Positions 1 to 6,434 of a stretch of DNA of 19,147 nucleotides are shown one piece after another. The stretch comes from an uncultured Clostridia bacterium (GTDB lineage Bacteria > Bacillota > Clostridia > Oscillospirales > Acutalibacteraceae). Both the position numbers and the translations under genes were made by a program. Position 1 is the stretch's first letter. Each line of letters begins with the position of its first letter. The stretch lies in the NCBI GenBank assembly GCA_937896885.1, contig CALBNX010000043.1:1-19147 (forward strand). Reading direction: 5' to 3'. The notes under the pieces were generated by a model, which was not told the DNA's origin, did not search any database, and saw nothing but the letters and a program-made list of their open reading frames with translations.

Positions 1-356
1 AAAAGAAAAACATTGAAAAAGGCGCAGTTCATATTCAGTCCACCTTCAACAATACTATCGTTACAATCACTGATACACAGGGTAACGCAGTATCATGGGC
101 AAGCGCAGGTGAAATGGGCTTCAGAGGCTCAAGAAAATCAACACCATTCGCTGCTCAGACAGCTGCTGAAACAGCAGCTAAGGTTGCGATTGACCACGGT
201 ATGAAAACCGTAGAAGTATACGTTAAGGGCCCAGGTTCAGGACGTGAAGCTGCAATCCGTGCATTGCAGACAGTAGGTCTTGAAGTTACAATGATTAAAG
301 ACGTAACTCCAATTCCTCATAACGGCTGCCGCCCACCTAAGAGAAGACGTGTATAA
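1..356 (+). CDS. rpsK: 30S ribosomal protein S11 (5' partial)
   Basis: This is the C-terminal ~117 residues of ribosomal protein S11; the start lies left of the window and the reading frame begins at base 3. S11 sits in the platform of the small subunit and contacts 16S rRNA near the E site. Visible family hallmarks are the GAVHIQSTFNNTIVTITD segment, the SAGEMGFRGSRKSTPFAAQ block and the basic C-terminus PHNGCRPPKRRRV before TAA. It is followed 23 bases later by rpsD with its own strong ribosome binding site, the usual Firmicutes order at the end of the alpha operon. Identification is firm; only the missing N-terminus is unseen. Confidence 0.97.
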   Translation, partial: KKNIEKGAVHIQSTFNNTIVTITDTQGNAVSWASAGEMGFRGSRKSTPFAAQTAAETAAKVAIDHGMKTVEVYVKGPGSGREAAIRALQTVGLEVTMIKDVTPIPHNGCRPPKRRRV

Positions 357-379
357 CAGAAATTTGGAGGTAACAGATT

Positions 380-1006
380 ATGGCAAGATATACCGGTGCG
401 GTTTGTAAGCTCTGCCGTCGTGAAGGTAAGAAACTCTTCCTTAAAGGCGACCGTTGCTATACTGGTAAATGTGCTCTCGAAAGACGTTCATACGCTCCTG
501 GACAGCATGGCCAGAACCGCAAAAAAGTTTCTGAATATGGTATGCAGCTTCGTGCAAAGCAGACAGCTAAGCGCTACTACGGTATTCAGGAAGGACAGTT
601 CTATAAATATTTCTTGATGGCTGAAAAGCGTCAGGGTATTGTCGGTGAAAACCTTTTAAGAATTTGTGAAAGCCGTCTTGATAACGTTGTTTATCTTCTC
701 GGATGGGCTTCATCTCGTGCAGAAGCAAGACAGCTCACAATTCATGCACACTTCCGTGTAAACGGTAAGAAGGTTGACGTTCCATCATACCTTCTTAAAG
801 CAGGTGATGTAGTATCAGTTAAAGATGCAAGCAAAGACAGCGTTAAAATTAAAGCTGTTCTTGAAGCAAATGCATCTCGCCCTGTTCCTGCATGGCTTGA
901 TAAGAATGCAGAAGAACTTACAGCAAAAATTGCAAGACTTCCAGAAAGAGAAGAAATTGCAGTTCCAGTTGAAGAACATCTTATCGTCGAGCTTTATTCT
1001 AAATAA
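380..1006 (+). CDS. rpsD: 30S ribosomal protein S4
   Basis: Ribosomal protein S4 is a primary 16S rRNA-binding protein that nucleates assembly of the small-subunit body and, in many bacteria, represses its own operon. The 208-residue length is normal. The N-terminus carries four cysteines (C9, C12, C26, C31), which is the zinc-binding C+ form of S4; many Firmicutes instead carry a second, cysteine-free paralogue. The S4 RNA-binding domain follows around residues 97-160 (SRLDNVVYLLGWASSRAEAR, then HFRVNGKKV). The ATG at 380 is preceded by GGAGGT at a good distance. It lies between rpsK and rpoA. Confidence 0.98.
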   Translation: MARYTGAVCKLCRREGKKLFLKGDRCYTGKCALERRSYAPGQHGQNRKKVSEYGMQLRAKQTAKRYYGIQEGQFYKYFLMAEKRQGIVGENLLRICESRLDNVVYLLGWASSRAEARQLTIHAHFRVNGKKVDVPSYLLKAGDVVSVKDASKDSVKIKAVLEANASRPVPAWLDKNAEELTAKIARLPEREEIAVPVEEHLIVELYSK

Positions 1007-1068
1007 TAGGCTTGAAATTTACATTTATACTATGCAGAACTATCTGTACTCAGTTAGGAGGGTTTTGA

Positions 1069-2019
1069 ATGATAGGAATTGAGAAGCCCAGCATTGAAGC
1101 ACTTGATTTAACTGCTGACGGAACTTATGGCAAATTCGTCGTTGAACCACTTGAAAGAGGTTACGGTACAACACTTGGCAACAGCCTTAGACGTGTTCTT
1201 TTGTCATCACTTCCAGGTTATGCAATTACTTCGGTAAAAATTGATGGTGTTCTTCATGAATTCTCAACCATTGACGGTGTGAAAGAAGATGTAACTGAAA
1301 TCGTTTTGAATCTTAAAGGTGTAATCCTTAAAATTCACGGTGACGGTCCAAAAACAATTTATATCGACGCAAGTGGCAAATGCGAAGTTACAGCAGGTGA
1401 CATTCAGGTTGATTCAGACGTTGAAATTCTTAATCCTGAACACCTCATTGCTACTCTTGAAGATGGCGCTTCACTTAAAATGGAGCTCACAGCTGATAGA
1501 GGCAGAGGATATGTTTCAGCAGAAAGAAACAAACAACTTATGCAGCCAGTTATCGGCGTAATCGCAATAGATTCAATTTATACACCTGTATTAAAAGTAA
1601 ACTATACAGTTGAAAATACTCGTGTTGGTCAGATTACTGACTATGACAAGCTTTCACTTGAAGCTTGGACAGACGGAACAATTTCAGCGCAAGAGGCCGT
1701 TTCTCTCGGCGCAAAAATCCTTACAGACCATCTCAATCTCTTTGTTGACCTTTCAGATGAAGCAAGAGAAACAGAGACAATGATTGACAAACCAGACGAT
1801 GTTAAGGGCAAAACACTTGAAATGACAATTGAAGAACTTGACCTTTCAGTTCGTTCTTTCAACTGTCTCAAGCGTGCAAGCATCAACACAGTTGAAGACT
1901 TAACAAATCGTTCAGAAGAAGACATGATGAGAGTTAGAAACCTTGGTAGAAAATCTCTTGACGAGGTTGTAGCAAAGCTTGATTCTCTCGGTCTTACTCT
2001 TCGTAAGGATGACGAATAA
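1069..2019 (+). CDS. rpoA: DNA-directed RNA polymerase subunit alpha
   Basis: The alpha subunit of RNA polymerase; its dimer scaffolds assembly of beta and beta', and its C-terminal domain contacts UP elements and activators. The 316-residue length is typical. The N-terminal domain shows the conserved EPLERGYGTTLGNSLRRVLL segment (about residues 27-46). The C-terminal domain is visible around residues 245-312, with RSFNCLKRASINTVEDL and RVRNLGRKSLDEV, the helix-hairpin-helix region that binds DNA. The ATG is preceded by TAGGAGGG. rplQ follows after 17 bases, so the two are co-transcribed. Confidence 0.98.
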   Translation: MIGIEKPSIEALDLTADGTYGKFVVEPLERGYGTTLGNSLRRVLLSSLPGYAITSVKIDGVLHEFSTIDGVKEDVTEIVLNLKGVILKIHGDGPKTIYIDASGKCEVTAGDIQVDSDVEILNPEHLIATLEDGASLKMELTADRGRGYVSAERNKQLMQPVIGVIAIDSIYTPVLKVNYTVENTRVGQITDYDKLSLEAWTDGTISAQEAVSLGAKILTDHLNLFVDLSDEARETETMIDKPDDVKGKTLEMTIEELDLSVRSFNCLKRASINTVEDLTNRSEEDMMRVRNLGRKSLDEVVAKLDSLGLTLRKDDE

Positions 2020-2036
2020 TAAAGGAGTGATTTCGA

Positions 2037-2384
2037 ATGCCAGGAACAAGAAAACTCGGCAGAACAAGCGATCACCGCAAGGCTATGCTCAGAGGTATGG
2101 TAACATATCTTATCGAGAACGGTCAGATTGAAACAACAGTAACCAGAGCTAAAGAAGTTAGAGCTATGGCTGAAAAGATGATTACAATTGCAAAAGATAG
2201 CAGTCTTCACTCAAAGAGACAGGTTTATTCTTTCATCACAAAAGAAGCAGTTGCTAAAAAGTTGATGGATGAAGTTGCACCAAAGTTTGCTGATAAAAAT
2301 GGTGGTTACACTAGAATTATCAAAACAGGTCCAAGAAGAGGCGACGCTGCAGAAATGTGCATCATTGAACTCATCAATGACTAA
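2037..2384 (+). CDS. rplQ: 50S ribosomal protein L17
   Basis: Ribosomal protein L17, a large-subunit protein near the exit tunnel rim. At 115 residues it is the short bacterial form. The N-terminal RKLGRTSDHRKAMLRGMVT segment is diagnostic, and the C-terminus holds GGYTRIIKTGPRRGDAAEMCIIEL. AAAGGAG stands ahead of the ATG. It is the last gene of the ribosomal cluster here and is followed by a strong terminator. In many Firmicutes this gene runs on into the ECF cobalt/energy-coupling genes, truA and rplM; that continuation is absent in this genome. Confidence 0.98.
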   Translation: MPGTRKLGRTSDHRKAMLRGMVTYLIENGQIETTVTRAKEVRAMAEKMITIAKDSSLHSKRQVYSFITKEAVAKKLMDEVAPKFADKNGGYTRIIKTGPRRGDAAEMCIIELIND

Positions 2385-2414
2385 TGCGGTAAGGCTTTAA
2401 TAAACCATAAAATT

Positions 2415-2445
2415 AACACCTTGGAGTTAATCCAAGGTGTTTTTT
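2415..2445 (+). terminator. Rho-independent terminator after rplQ
   Basis: Perfect 11-bp stem AACACCTTGGA / TCCAAGGTGTT with a 5-base loop, the 3' arm running into a T tract. It lies 30 bases past the rplQ stop and closes the ribosomal protein/rpoA operon. Confidence 0.93.
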
Positions 2446-2458
2446 ATTGTAAAAAGTT

Positions 2459-2491
2459 GTCATTCTACATTAAGTAGGGTGACTTTTTTTT
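2459..2491 (+). terminator. Second hairpin with T8 tract (terminator or operator)
   Basis: GTCATTCTAC, a loop of five bases, then GTAGGGTGAC and eight T. As RNA the 10-bp stem closes fully with two G-U pairs, so it can act as a back-up terminator 14 bases beyond the first. As DNA it is an imperfect palindrome upstream of the broken XRE regulator, so an operator role is an alternative. Confidence 0.6.
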
Positions 2492-2527
2492 AATTTTATG
2501 ATATTTTATTTGTAGGAGGTGTACTTA

Positions 2528-3211
2528 ATGGATAAAAACAAAATCGGAAATTTCATAGCAATTAAAAGAAAATAACTCGGATTAAATCAAAAAGAACTGG
2601 CGGAAAAACTTAGTGTTACTGATAAAGCGGTATCAAAATGGGAAACGGGTAGAGGTGTGCCAGAAGTTTCACTTTTAATTCCACTTGCAAATTTGCTTAA
2701 TGTTTCTGTCACAGAGTTGCTTAATGGCGAAGAAATCGCTAAGGAAGATATGAGCTCCGCAACGGATAATTTGATTATAAAATCTCTTAAATACACTCCG
2801 TCAAGATTATCATATATTAGTCTTTGCGTTATTAGTATTTTTAATTTCATATATGATAATTATATAACTATCGCAAGAACACATCTTGGACAAGTAATGG
2901 GAGAAACATTTTTAGGAAAAACTTATGATTTCATAGTTGGTCTTGATGTTTATGCTCTTGTAATTTGCATTTGCTTACCCTGTATTATTTCCATTATAAT
3001 TTCAATAGTTGTTTTTGTTTCTTACAGAAAAGTACTGACAAAAAAGACTGGATATCTTGCTATGTTCGGATTTTTACCATATTTATTGTTTACTGTTCTA
3101 TGTTTTGTTGGCGGAGGAATGGAAACAATTATAGCAGGCATAATAAAAGTCATTTATTCAATAATAGTGATTGTGTTTATGTTGAAAGATATAAAACGAT
3201 TATCTGCATAA
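2528..3211 (+). pseudogene. XRE-family membrane-anchored regulator with in-frame stop
   Basis: The frame opens at ATG 2528 behind a strong TAGGAGGTG ribosome binding site and reads MDKNKIGNFIAIKRK, then a TAA at 2573-2575, then in the same frame LGLNQKELAEKLSVTDKAVS and the rest of an HTH_3 domain (KWETGRGVPEVSLLIPLANL). The stop falls between helices 1 and 2 of the helix-turn-helix, where relatives carry E, Q or K, so one substitution explains it. The remainder to 3211 is intact. It encodes about four hydrophobic segments, giving the common clostridial layout of cytoplasmic HTH plus C-terminal membrane domain. No in-frame ATG after the stop would save the DNA-binding domain; the first is at 2657. 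Either a recent nonsense mutation or a sequencing error. Targets are unknown. Confidence 0.82.
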
Positions 3212-3227
3212 AAGGTTAAAGAAAAAG

Positions 3228-3251
3228 GGGACTGTGAGTTTTCACAGTCCC
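3228..3251. terminator. Bidirectional terminator between convergent genes
   Basis: Perfect 10-bp stem GGGACTGTGA / TCACAGTCCC with a GTTT loop. On the minus strand it is followed by CCTTTTTCTTT and on the plus strand by TTGAGTTTTATTT, so it can serve both the broken XRE gene and the minus-strand operon ending at 3259. Confidence 0.85.
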
Positions 3252-3258
3252 TTGAGTT

Positions 3259-3549
3259 TTATTTATCTTTATATTTCACTTGTAAGAATTTATCAAACTC
3301 GCGATAAAAATATGCTGAGCCAACAACAAACGAAATCAAAGTGATTATGAGATAAAGTGCAAGATTACTATTGCAACCAAAGAAAGAGCCACAATACATC
3401 TTGCAAATAATTGCTGTTTCTGCGCTTATAATTGACATTATAAGAAAAACTGAATAAGCAAGGCAGAAAACGACTTTGCCATAAGTGGTCTTTGCAAATT
3501 CTCTGAAATACTTTTTAAGGTCTTTGTTCTTTAAATCGTAGATTGTCAT
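3259..3549 (-). CDS. Small two-helix membrane protein, unknown function
   Basis: A 96-residue protein I do not recognise. It has a charged N-terminus (residues 1-22), then two hydrophobic stretches at about residues 26-49 (VVFCLAYSVFLIMSIIS region) and 62-82 (LALYLIITLISFVVGSAYFY), and a short charged tail, so it is probably an inner-membrane protein with both ends on the same side. Two cysteines (C53, C59) lie between the helices. It starts only two bases after the nagA stop, and its GGAGGAA ribosome binding site lies inside the last codons of nagA, so the two are translationally coupled. The role is unknown; the context says only that it is made together with NagA. Confidence 0.75.
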   Translation of the reverse strand: MTIYDLKNKDLKKYFREFAKTTYGKVVFCLAYSVFLIMSIISAETAIICKMYCGSFFGCNSNLALYLIITLISFVVGSAYFYREFDKFLQVKYKDK

Positions 3550-3551
3550 AA

Positions 3552-4712
3552 TTATTCCTCCACAAATTTACCCATAACCATAACTTTTTGAATATTTATG
3601 TTATCGTCAAAAAGAAGAATATCTGCGTCATATCCTTCTTTGATATAACCCTTTTGATTGTCAATGCCAATTACCCTTGCAGGTGTCCCTGATGCCATTT
3701 TAACAGCGTCATAAATCGGTACACCAACTTCTTTGTACATATTACGCACAAGCATATCGGTTGTGGCAGCACTACCGGCAAGGCAACTTCTGTCAGCAAG
3801 TTTCATAACATTATCTTCATATACCACTTCAAGACCATTTTCTTGCATACAGATTTCGCCGTCTTTAAGATTGCTTGCTGCAAATTCAAGGCCATCAGTA
3901 ATGAGATACATTCCGTCTGCGCCTTTTGTCTTATAAATAAGTTTAAGCACGCCAAGTGGTAAATGTCTTAAATCTGCAATAACCTGAACTGTATATCTGT
4001 CGTCAACAAGTCCTGCCTCAACGGCACCAGCTACACGGAAAATTCCACGCTTGAAACAACTTGTTGATGCATTATAGATATGTGTAAAATCTGAAAATCC
4101 ATGGTCAAGTGCTTCGATTGTTGTGTCATAATCGGCTTTTGTGTGAGCAACTGATACAACAATACCTTTTTCTTTAAGCTTTTCGCCAAGGTCGAATGCA
4201 CCGTCGATTTCAGGCGCAACACCCATAATACGAACTTTATCCCAACAGTTAATAAGTGGTGTTGGGTCGTCTTTTAAAGGTGAGAGAATATTATCTTCGC
4301 TTTGTGCACCCTTGTTTTCAGGGTTTAAGTAAGGACCTTCAAAATGAACACCTAAAATATTTGAGTCAGTGCAAGTTTCACTGGCTTTTTTTATGTATTC
4401 TGTGACCTCTAACAACTGTTTAACAGGTGCTGCAAGAGTTGTGGGGAGAATACTTGTTGTGCCGTGCAAAGCGTGTGCTTTTGCCATTTTGCAAAGTTTA
4501 TCGCTATCGCAACACATTGCAGAAATTCCGCCACCACCGTGCACATGCAAATCAATGAAACCCGCTGAAAGATAAAGACCGTCACAGTCAAGAATTTCTG
4601 CGTCAGCGTCAATATCATTTGCAATTTTCACGATTTTTTGCCCATCAACAAGCACAGAGAGTTTTTTAACTTCATTTTCTAAAACTACATTTGCGTTTTT
4701 AAAAAGTATCAT
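3552..4712 (-). CDS. nagA: N-acetylglucosamine-6-phosphate deacetylase (divergent)
   Basis: NagA removes the acetyl group from GlcNAc-6-phosphate, giving glucosamine-6-phosphate and acetate in amino-sugar use and wall recycling. The amidohydrolase barrel is visible: GFIDLHVHGGGG (about residue 52), GVHFEGPYLNPENKGAQ with the metal-ligand Glu, AHTKADY and THIYNA with metal-ligand His, ITDG with the catalytic Asp, and LAGSAATTD. The ATG at 4712 is chosen over an upstream in-frame codon (4736) because AAGGTGA sits just ahead of it and it overlaps the upstream gene by one base (TAATG); this gives 386 residues, normal for the family. The segments IADLRHLP and ITDGLEF differ from the common IADG.H and TDA forms, so substrate preference may differ. 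No nagB is nearby. Confidence 0.88.
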   Translation of the reverse strand: MILFKNANVVLENEVKKLSVLVDGQKIVKIANDIDADAEILDCDGLYLSAGFIDLHVHGGGGISAMCCDSDKLCKMAKAHALHGTTSILPTTLAAPVKQLLEVTEYIKKASETCTDSNILGVHFEGPYLNPENKGAQSEDNILSPLKDDPTPLINCWDKVRIMGVAPEIDGAFDLGEKLKEKGIVVSVAHTKADYDTTIEALDHGFSDFTHIYNASTSCFKRGIFRVAGAVEAGLVDDRYTVQVIADLRHLPLGVLKLIYKTKGADGMYLITDGLEFAASNLKDGEICMQENGLEVVYEDNVMKLADRSCLAGSAATTDMLVRNMYKEVGVPIYDAVKMASGTPARVIGIDNQKGYIKEGYDADILLFDDNINIQKVMVMGKFVEE

Positions 4713-5173
4713 TATTTCACCTTCATTCCAATACATATTATGCCTTTATCGGTGATGTCAATTACACCGTATTCGTCGTCATATAAAGCACCGGGACAGA
4801 ACACATATATCCCATCACAATAATCCGTCTGCTGACGGTGGGTGTGCCCATAAAGTGCGATTTTACAGTTGCTTTCACGGGCTTTGATAAGAAGTCCTGA
4901 CAAACTGCTTTTAACATATTCATAATGCCCATGGGTGATATAAATATTTTCATTGTTTTCGGTAATAATCTGTCTTAATGGGTATTCACAATGAAAATCA
5001 TTGTTACCTTTTACCGAGTAAATACGCTTGTCACCAATGAATTGCTTGCAATATTCAAAATCACGGTGACCGTCACCCAAAAAGATAATTGCCTCGGCAT
5101 CAGGTTGTGCTTCAATTGCTTTTTTCATGGGCTTATATTGTCCGTGAGAATCAGAAAAAACAAGTATTCGCAA
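4712..5173 (-). CDS. YfcE/MJ0936-type metallophosphoesterase (TTG start)
   Basis: A calcineurin-like phosphodiesterase of the small YfcE/MJ0936 group; family members hydrolyse phosphodiester bonds with two metal ions, and the physiological substrate is usually unknown. The metal-binding motifs occur in order: FSDSHG, LGDGHRD, VKGNND, ITHGHYE and YGHTH. An ATG at 5197 opens the same frame but adds eight unlikely residues and has no ribosome binding site. TTG at 5173 is preceded by AAGGGGTGAT and gives a protein beginning MRILVFSDSHG, exactly as in relatives, so it is taken as the start (153 residues). It is the first gene of an operon with nagA, overlapping it by one base. Confidence 0.88.
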   Translation of the reverse strand: MRILVFSDSHGQYKPMKKAIEAQPDAEAIIFLGDGHRDFEYCKQFIGDKRIYSVKGNNDFHCEYPLRQIITENNENIYITHGHYEYVKSSLSGLLIKARESNCKIALYGHTHRQQTDYCDGIYVFCPGALYDDEYGVIDITDKGIICIGMKVK

Positions 5174-5185
5174 GCATATCACCCC

Positions 5186-5215
5186 TTGAACAAGCATATT
5201 ATCTAATAATATTAT
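5186..5215 (+). promoter_or_regulatory. Possible sigma-A promoter of the three-gene cluster
   Basis: TTGAAC (5186-5191), 18 bases, TATTAT (5210-5215). The -10 overlaps the -10 of the minus-strand promoter almost completely. Transcription would start near 5222, just ahead of the GGTGGTG ribosome binding site of the gene at 5239. Confidence 0.45.
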
Positions 5216-5239
5216 ATATCAATTTGGTGGTGTTTTCAA
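5211..5239 (-). promoter_or_regulatory. Sigma-A promoter of the phosphodiesterase-nagA operon
   Basis: On the minus strand TTGAAA (5239-5234), 17 bases, TATAAT (5216-5211), ending 38 bases before the proposed TTG start. The -35 box touches the ATG of the divergent gene. Confidence 0.65.
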
Positions 5240-5451
5240 TGAGTAATGAAAATTTTAACAAAATCGTTGATGATATGAAAAATCAAAAGAGCAGACAAGA
5301 CGCGCAAGACTACCTTATGAAACAGTTAAAGCCCGACCAAAGCAAGAGATTGCAGGAACTATTAAGCGATAAAAATGCTATGGAGCAGATGCTCTCAACT
5401 CCACAGGCACAAGAATTGTTAAAGAAATTTACGGAGGGTAATAATGGCTGA
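5239..5451 (+). CDS. Small helical protein of unknown function (gene 1 of 3)
   Basis: A 70-residue, highly charged, probably all-helical cytoplasmic protein; no family recognised. It has no signal peptide, membrane segment or cysteine. The middle (QLKPDQSKRLQELLSDKNAM) and the end (QAQELLKKF) read as amphipathic helices. The ATG at 5239 is chosen over a longer in-frame opening at 5089, because that one would run through the divergent phosphodiesterase gene, while GGTGGTG precedes 5239. The next gene starts inside its last codons (8-base overlap), so the two are translationally coupled. Its short ORF without a recognisable domain is supported mainly by the operon packing. Confidence 0.72.
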   Translation: MSNENFNKIVDDMKNQKSRQDAQDYLMKQLKPDQSKRLQELLSDKNAMEQMLSTPQAQELLKKFTEGNNG

Positions 5452-5770
5452 TTTACAAGAACTTTTGTCATCAATAAGTGATGAAGATATGGCAAAACTT
5501 AAAAATGTTGCAGAATCTTTGATGGGCAATACAGTTCAAAAAGAACAACCTAAAAAAACTGCACCATCATTACCTTTTGATGAAAAAATGATAAGTAAAC
5601 TGATGTCGGTAATGGGACAAATGAACAAAGAAGATAGTCGTACAAGGCTAATACTTGATTTAAAACCATTACTTAACGAAGAAAGAAGAAAAAAGGCAGA
5701 TGACGCTATCAAGTTTTTGCAATTAATGGATACTTTGCCGTTGTTAAAGGGGATGTTTGGGAATGAGTAA
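5444..5770 (+). CDS. Helical protein of unknown function (gene 2 of 3)
   Basis: A 108-residue protein without recognised domain, signal peptide or membrane span. The first 26 residues (LQELLSSISDEDMAKLKNVA) and residues about 46-100 look helical, joined by a Lys/Pro-rich linker. The C-terminal part shows RLILDLKPLLNEERRKKADD followed by AIKFLQLMDTLPLLKGMF, a regular Leu/basic pattern that suggests a conserved helical domain, possibly for protein-protein contact. ACGGAGGG ahead of the ATG lies in the end of the upstream gene, which it overlaps by 8 bases; the downstream gene also overlaps it by 8 bases. That packing argues for a protein complex or fixed stoichiometry. Confidence 0.74.
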   Translation: MADLQELLSSISDEDMAKLKNVAESLMGNTVQKEQPKKTAPSLPFDEKMISKLMSVMGQMNKEDSRTRLILDLKPLLNEERRKKADDAIKFLQLMDTLPLLKGMFGNE

Positions 5771-6167
5771 TTATTCATATTCAGAAATACAGAGCATGCA
5801 GAAAAAAGCCCTTGAAAGAGTCCGTGAAATGCGAAAAAATTCTGAAAAGCTGTTAGAAGAAACAGACTCAACACCATATATAAAACCGAAGCAGTTTTTT
5901 GAAGAGTCAAATCAACAGATAAAGCCTAAAATCACAAATATGCCACCGAATTTTCCAGAGAACACATCCTATCCTGACTTCAAAGAGTTTTTCAAGAAAG
6001 AAGAACAGAAAGAGAAAGCTAAAAATTCAAATATCTCTCTTGAAAAGACGAAGTCCAATATTTTAGACGAGCCCGATAAAGCAATAATATTAGGTTTAAT
6101 TATGCTCTTAAAGAGTGAAGGCGCAGACGAAATGCTCATAATGGCATTGATGTATATTTTGTCATAA
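5763..6167 (+). CDS. Protein of unknown function with hydrophobic C-terminus (gene 3 of 3)
   Basis: A 134-residue protein; family not recognised. Residues 1-35 form a charged predicted helix (SYSEIQSMQKKALERVREMR), the middle is Pro/Lys/Glu-rich and probably disordered, and the last ~32 residues are strikingly hydrophobic: DKAIILGLIMLLKSEGADEM then LIMALMYILS, two short helices with an acidic turn. This could be a membrane hairpin or a buried assembly motif. An in-frame TTG lies at 5757, but the ATG at 5763 has AAAGGGG at the right distance and overlaps gene 2 by 8 bases. The gene ends 18 bases before the promoter of the riboswitch unit. No terminator is visible in that gap, so read-through is possible. 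Confidence 0.74.
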   Translation: MSNYSYSEIQSMQKKALERVREMRKNSEKLLEETDSTPYIKPKQFFEESNQQIKPKITNMPPNFPENTSYPDFKEFFKKEEQKEKAKNSNISLEKTKSNILDEPDKAIILGLIMLLKSEGADEMLIMALMYILS

Positions 6168-6184
6168 AATATCGAAAAACGCTA

Positions 6185-6213
6185 TTGACAAAAGCAGCTT
6201 TATGTACTAAAAT
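6185..6213 (+). promoter_or_regulatory. Strong sigma-A promoter of the glycine riboswitch unit
   Basis: TTGACA (6185-6190), 17-base spacer, TAAAAT (6208-6213): a perfect -35 and a one-mismatch -10. Transcription would start near 6220, leaving a leader of about 215 bases that contains the riboswitch. Confidence 0.85.
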
Positions 6214-6270
6214 CTCATCATTAACTTAATAATCGTGTGAAGCAGATTGAAAGTAAAAACTGACTGTCTG

Positions 6271-6357
6271 TGGACGATATTCCGGAGAACTCTGTAATAT
6301 ACAGATACCGAAGGTGCAAGGCGTAACGCTAATCTCTCAGGTCAAAGGACGGAAATT
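6271..6357 (+). ncRNA. Glycine riboswitch, single aptamer
   Basis: The conserved glycine aptamer core is readable in order: TTCCGGAGAACTCTG, then ACCGAAGGTGCAAGGCGTAA, then CTCTCAGGTCAAAGGACGGA. The outer TTCCG and CGGAA can form the closing helix P1. Only one aptamer core is seen; the 55 bases between the promoter and the aptamer show no second copy, so this is a singlet rather than the tandem form. An intrinsic terminator follows directly, then the AGCS symporter gene. Glycine riboswitches are known ahead of both glycine-cleavage operons and AGCS transporters. Identity is firm; the direction of control is inferred and treated under findings. Confidence 0.93.
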
Positions 6358-6372
6358 TCTTTTAGATTTTTC

Positions 6373-6411
6373 AGGACTGAGTATGTTATGCAATCAGTCC
6401 TTAATTTTTTT
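6373..6411 (+). terminator. Riboswitch expression-platform terminator
   Basis: Stem AGGACTGA (6373-6380) / TCAGTCCT (6394-6401) with a 13-base loop, followed by TAATTTTTTTG. It sits between the aptamer and the ribosome binding site of the symporter gene, so it decides whether the mRNA is completed. Confidence 0.9.
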
Positions 6412-6434
6412 GTTTTAAATAGGAGTAGAGAAAA

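Noticed and set aside
1641..2210. Long minus-strand open frame of 189 codons opposite rpoA and rplQ
   Set aside because: It lies antisense to two certain genes, is rich in Ser and Arg as expected for a mirror frame, and has no plausible domain.
5757..5762. TTG start for the third small gene
   Set aside because: The ATG six bases downstream has better spacing from AAAGGGG and gives the same overlap-type junction as the preceding gene pair.
6214..6270. Second glycine aptamer upstream of the first
   Set aside because: None of the conserved core pieces (GGAGA, CCGAAGG, CTCAGG) is present in this stretch.
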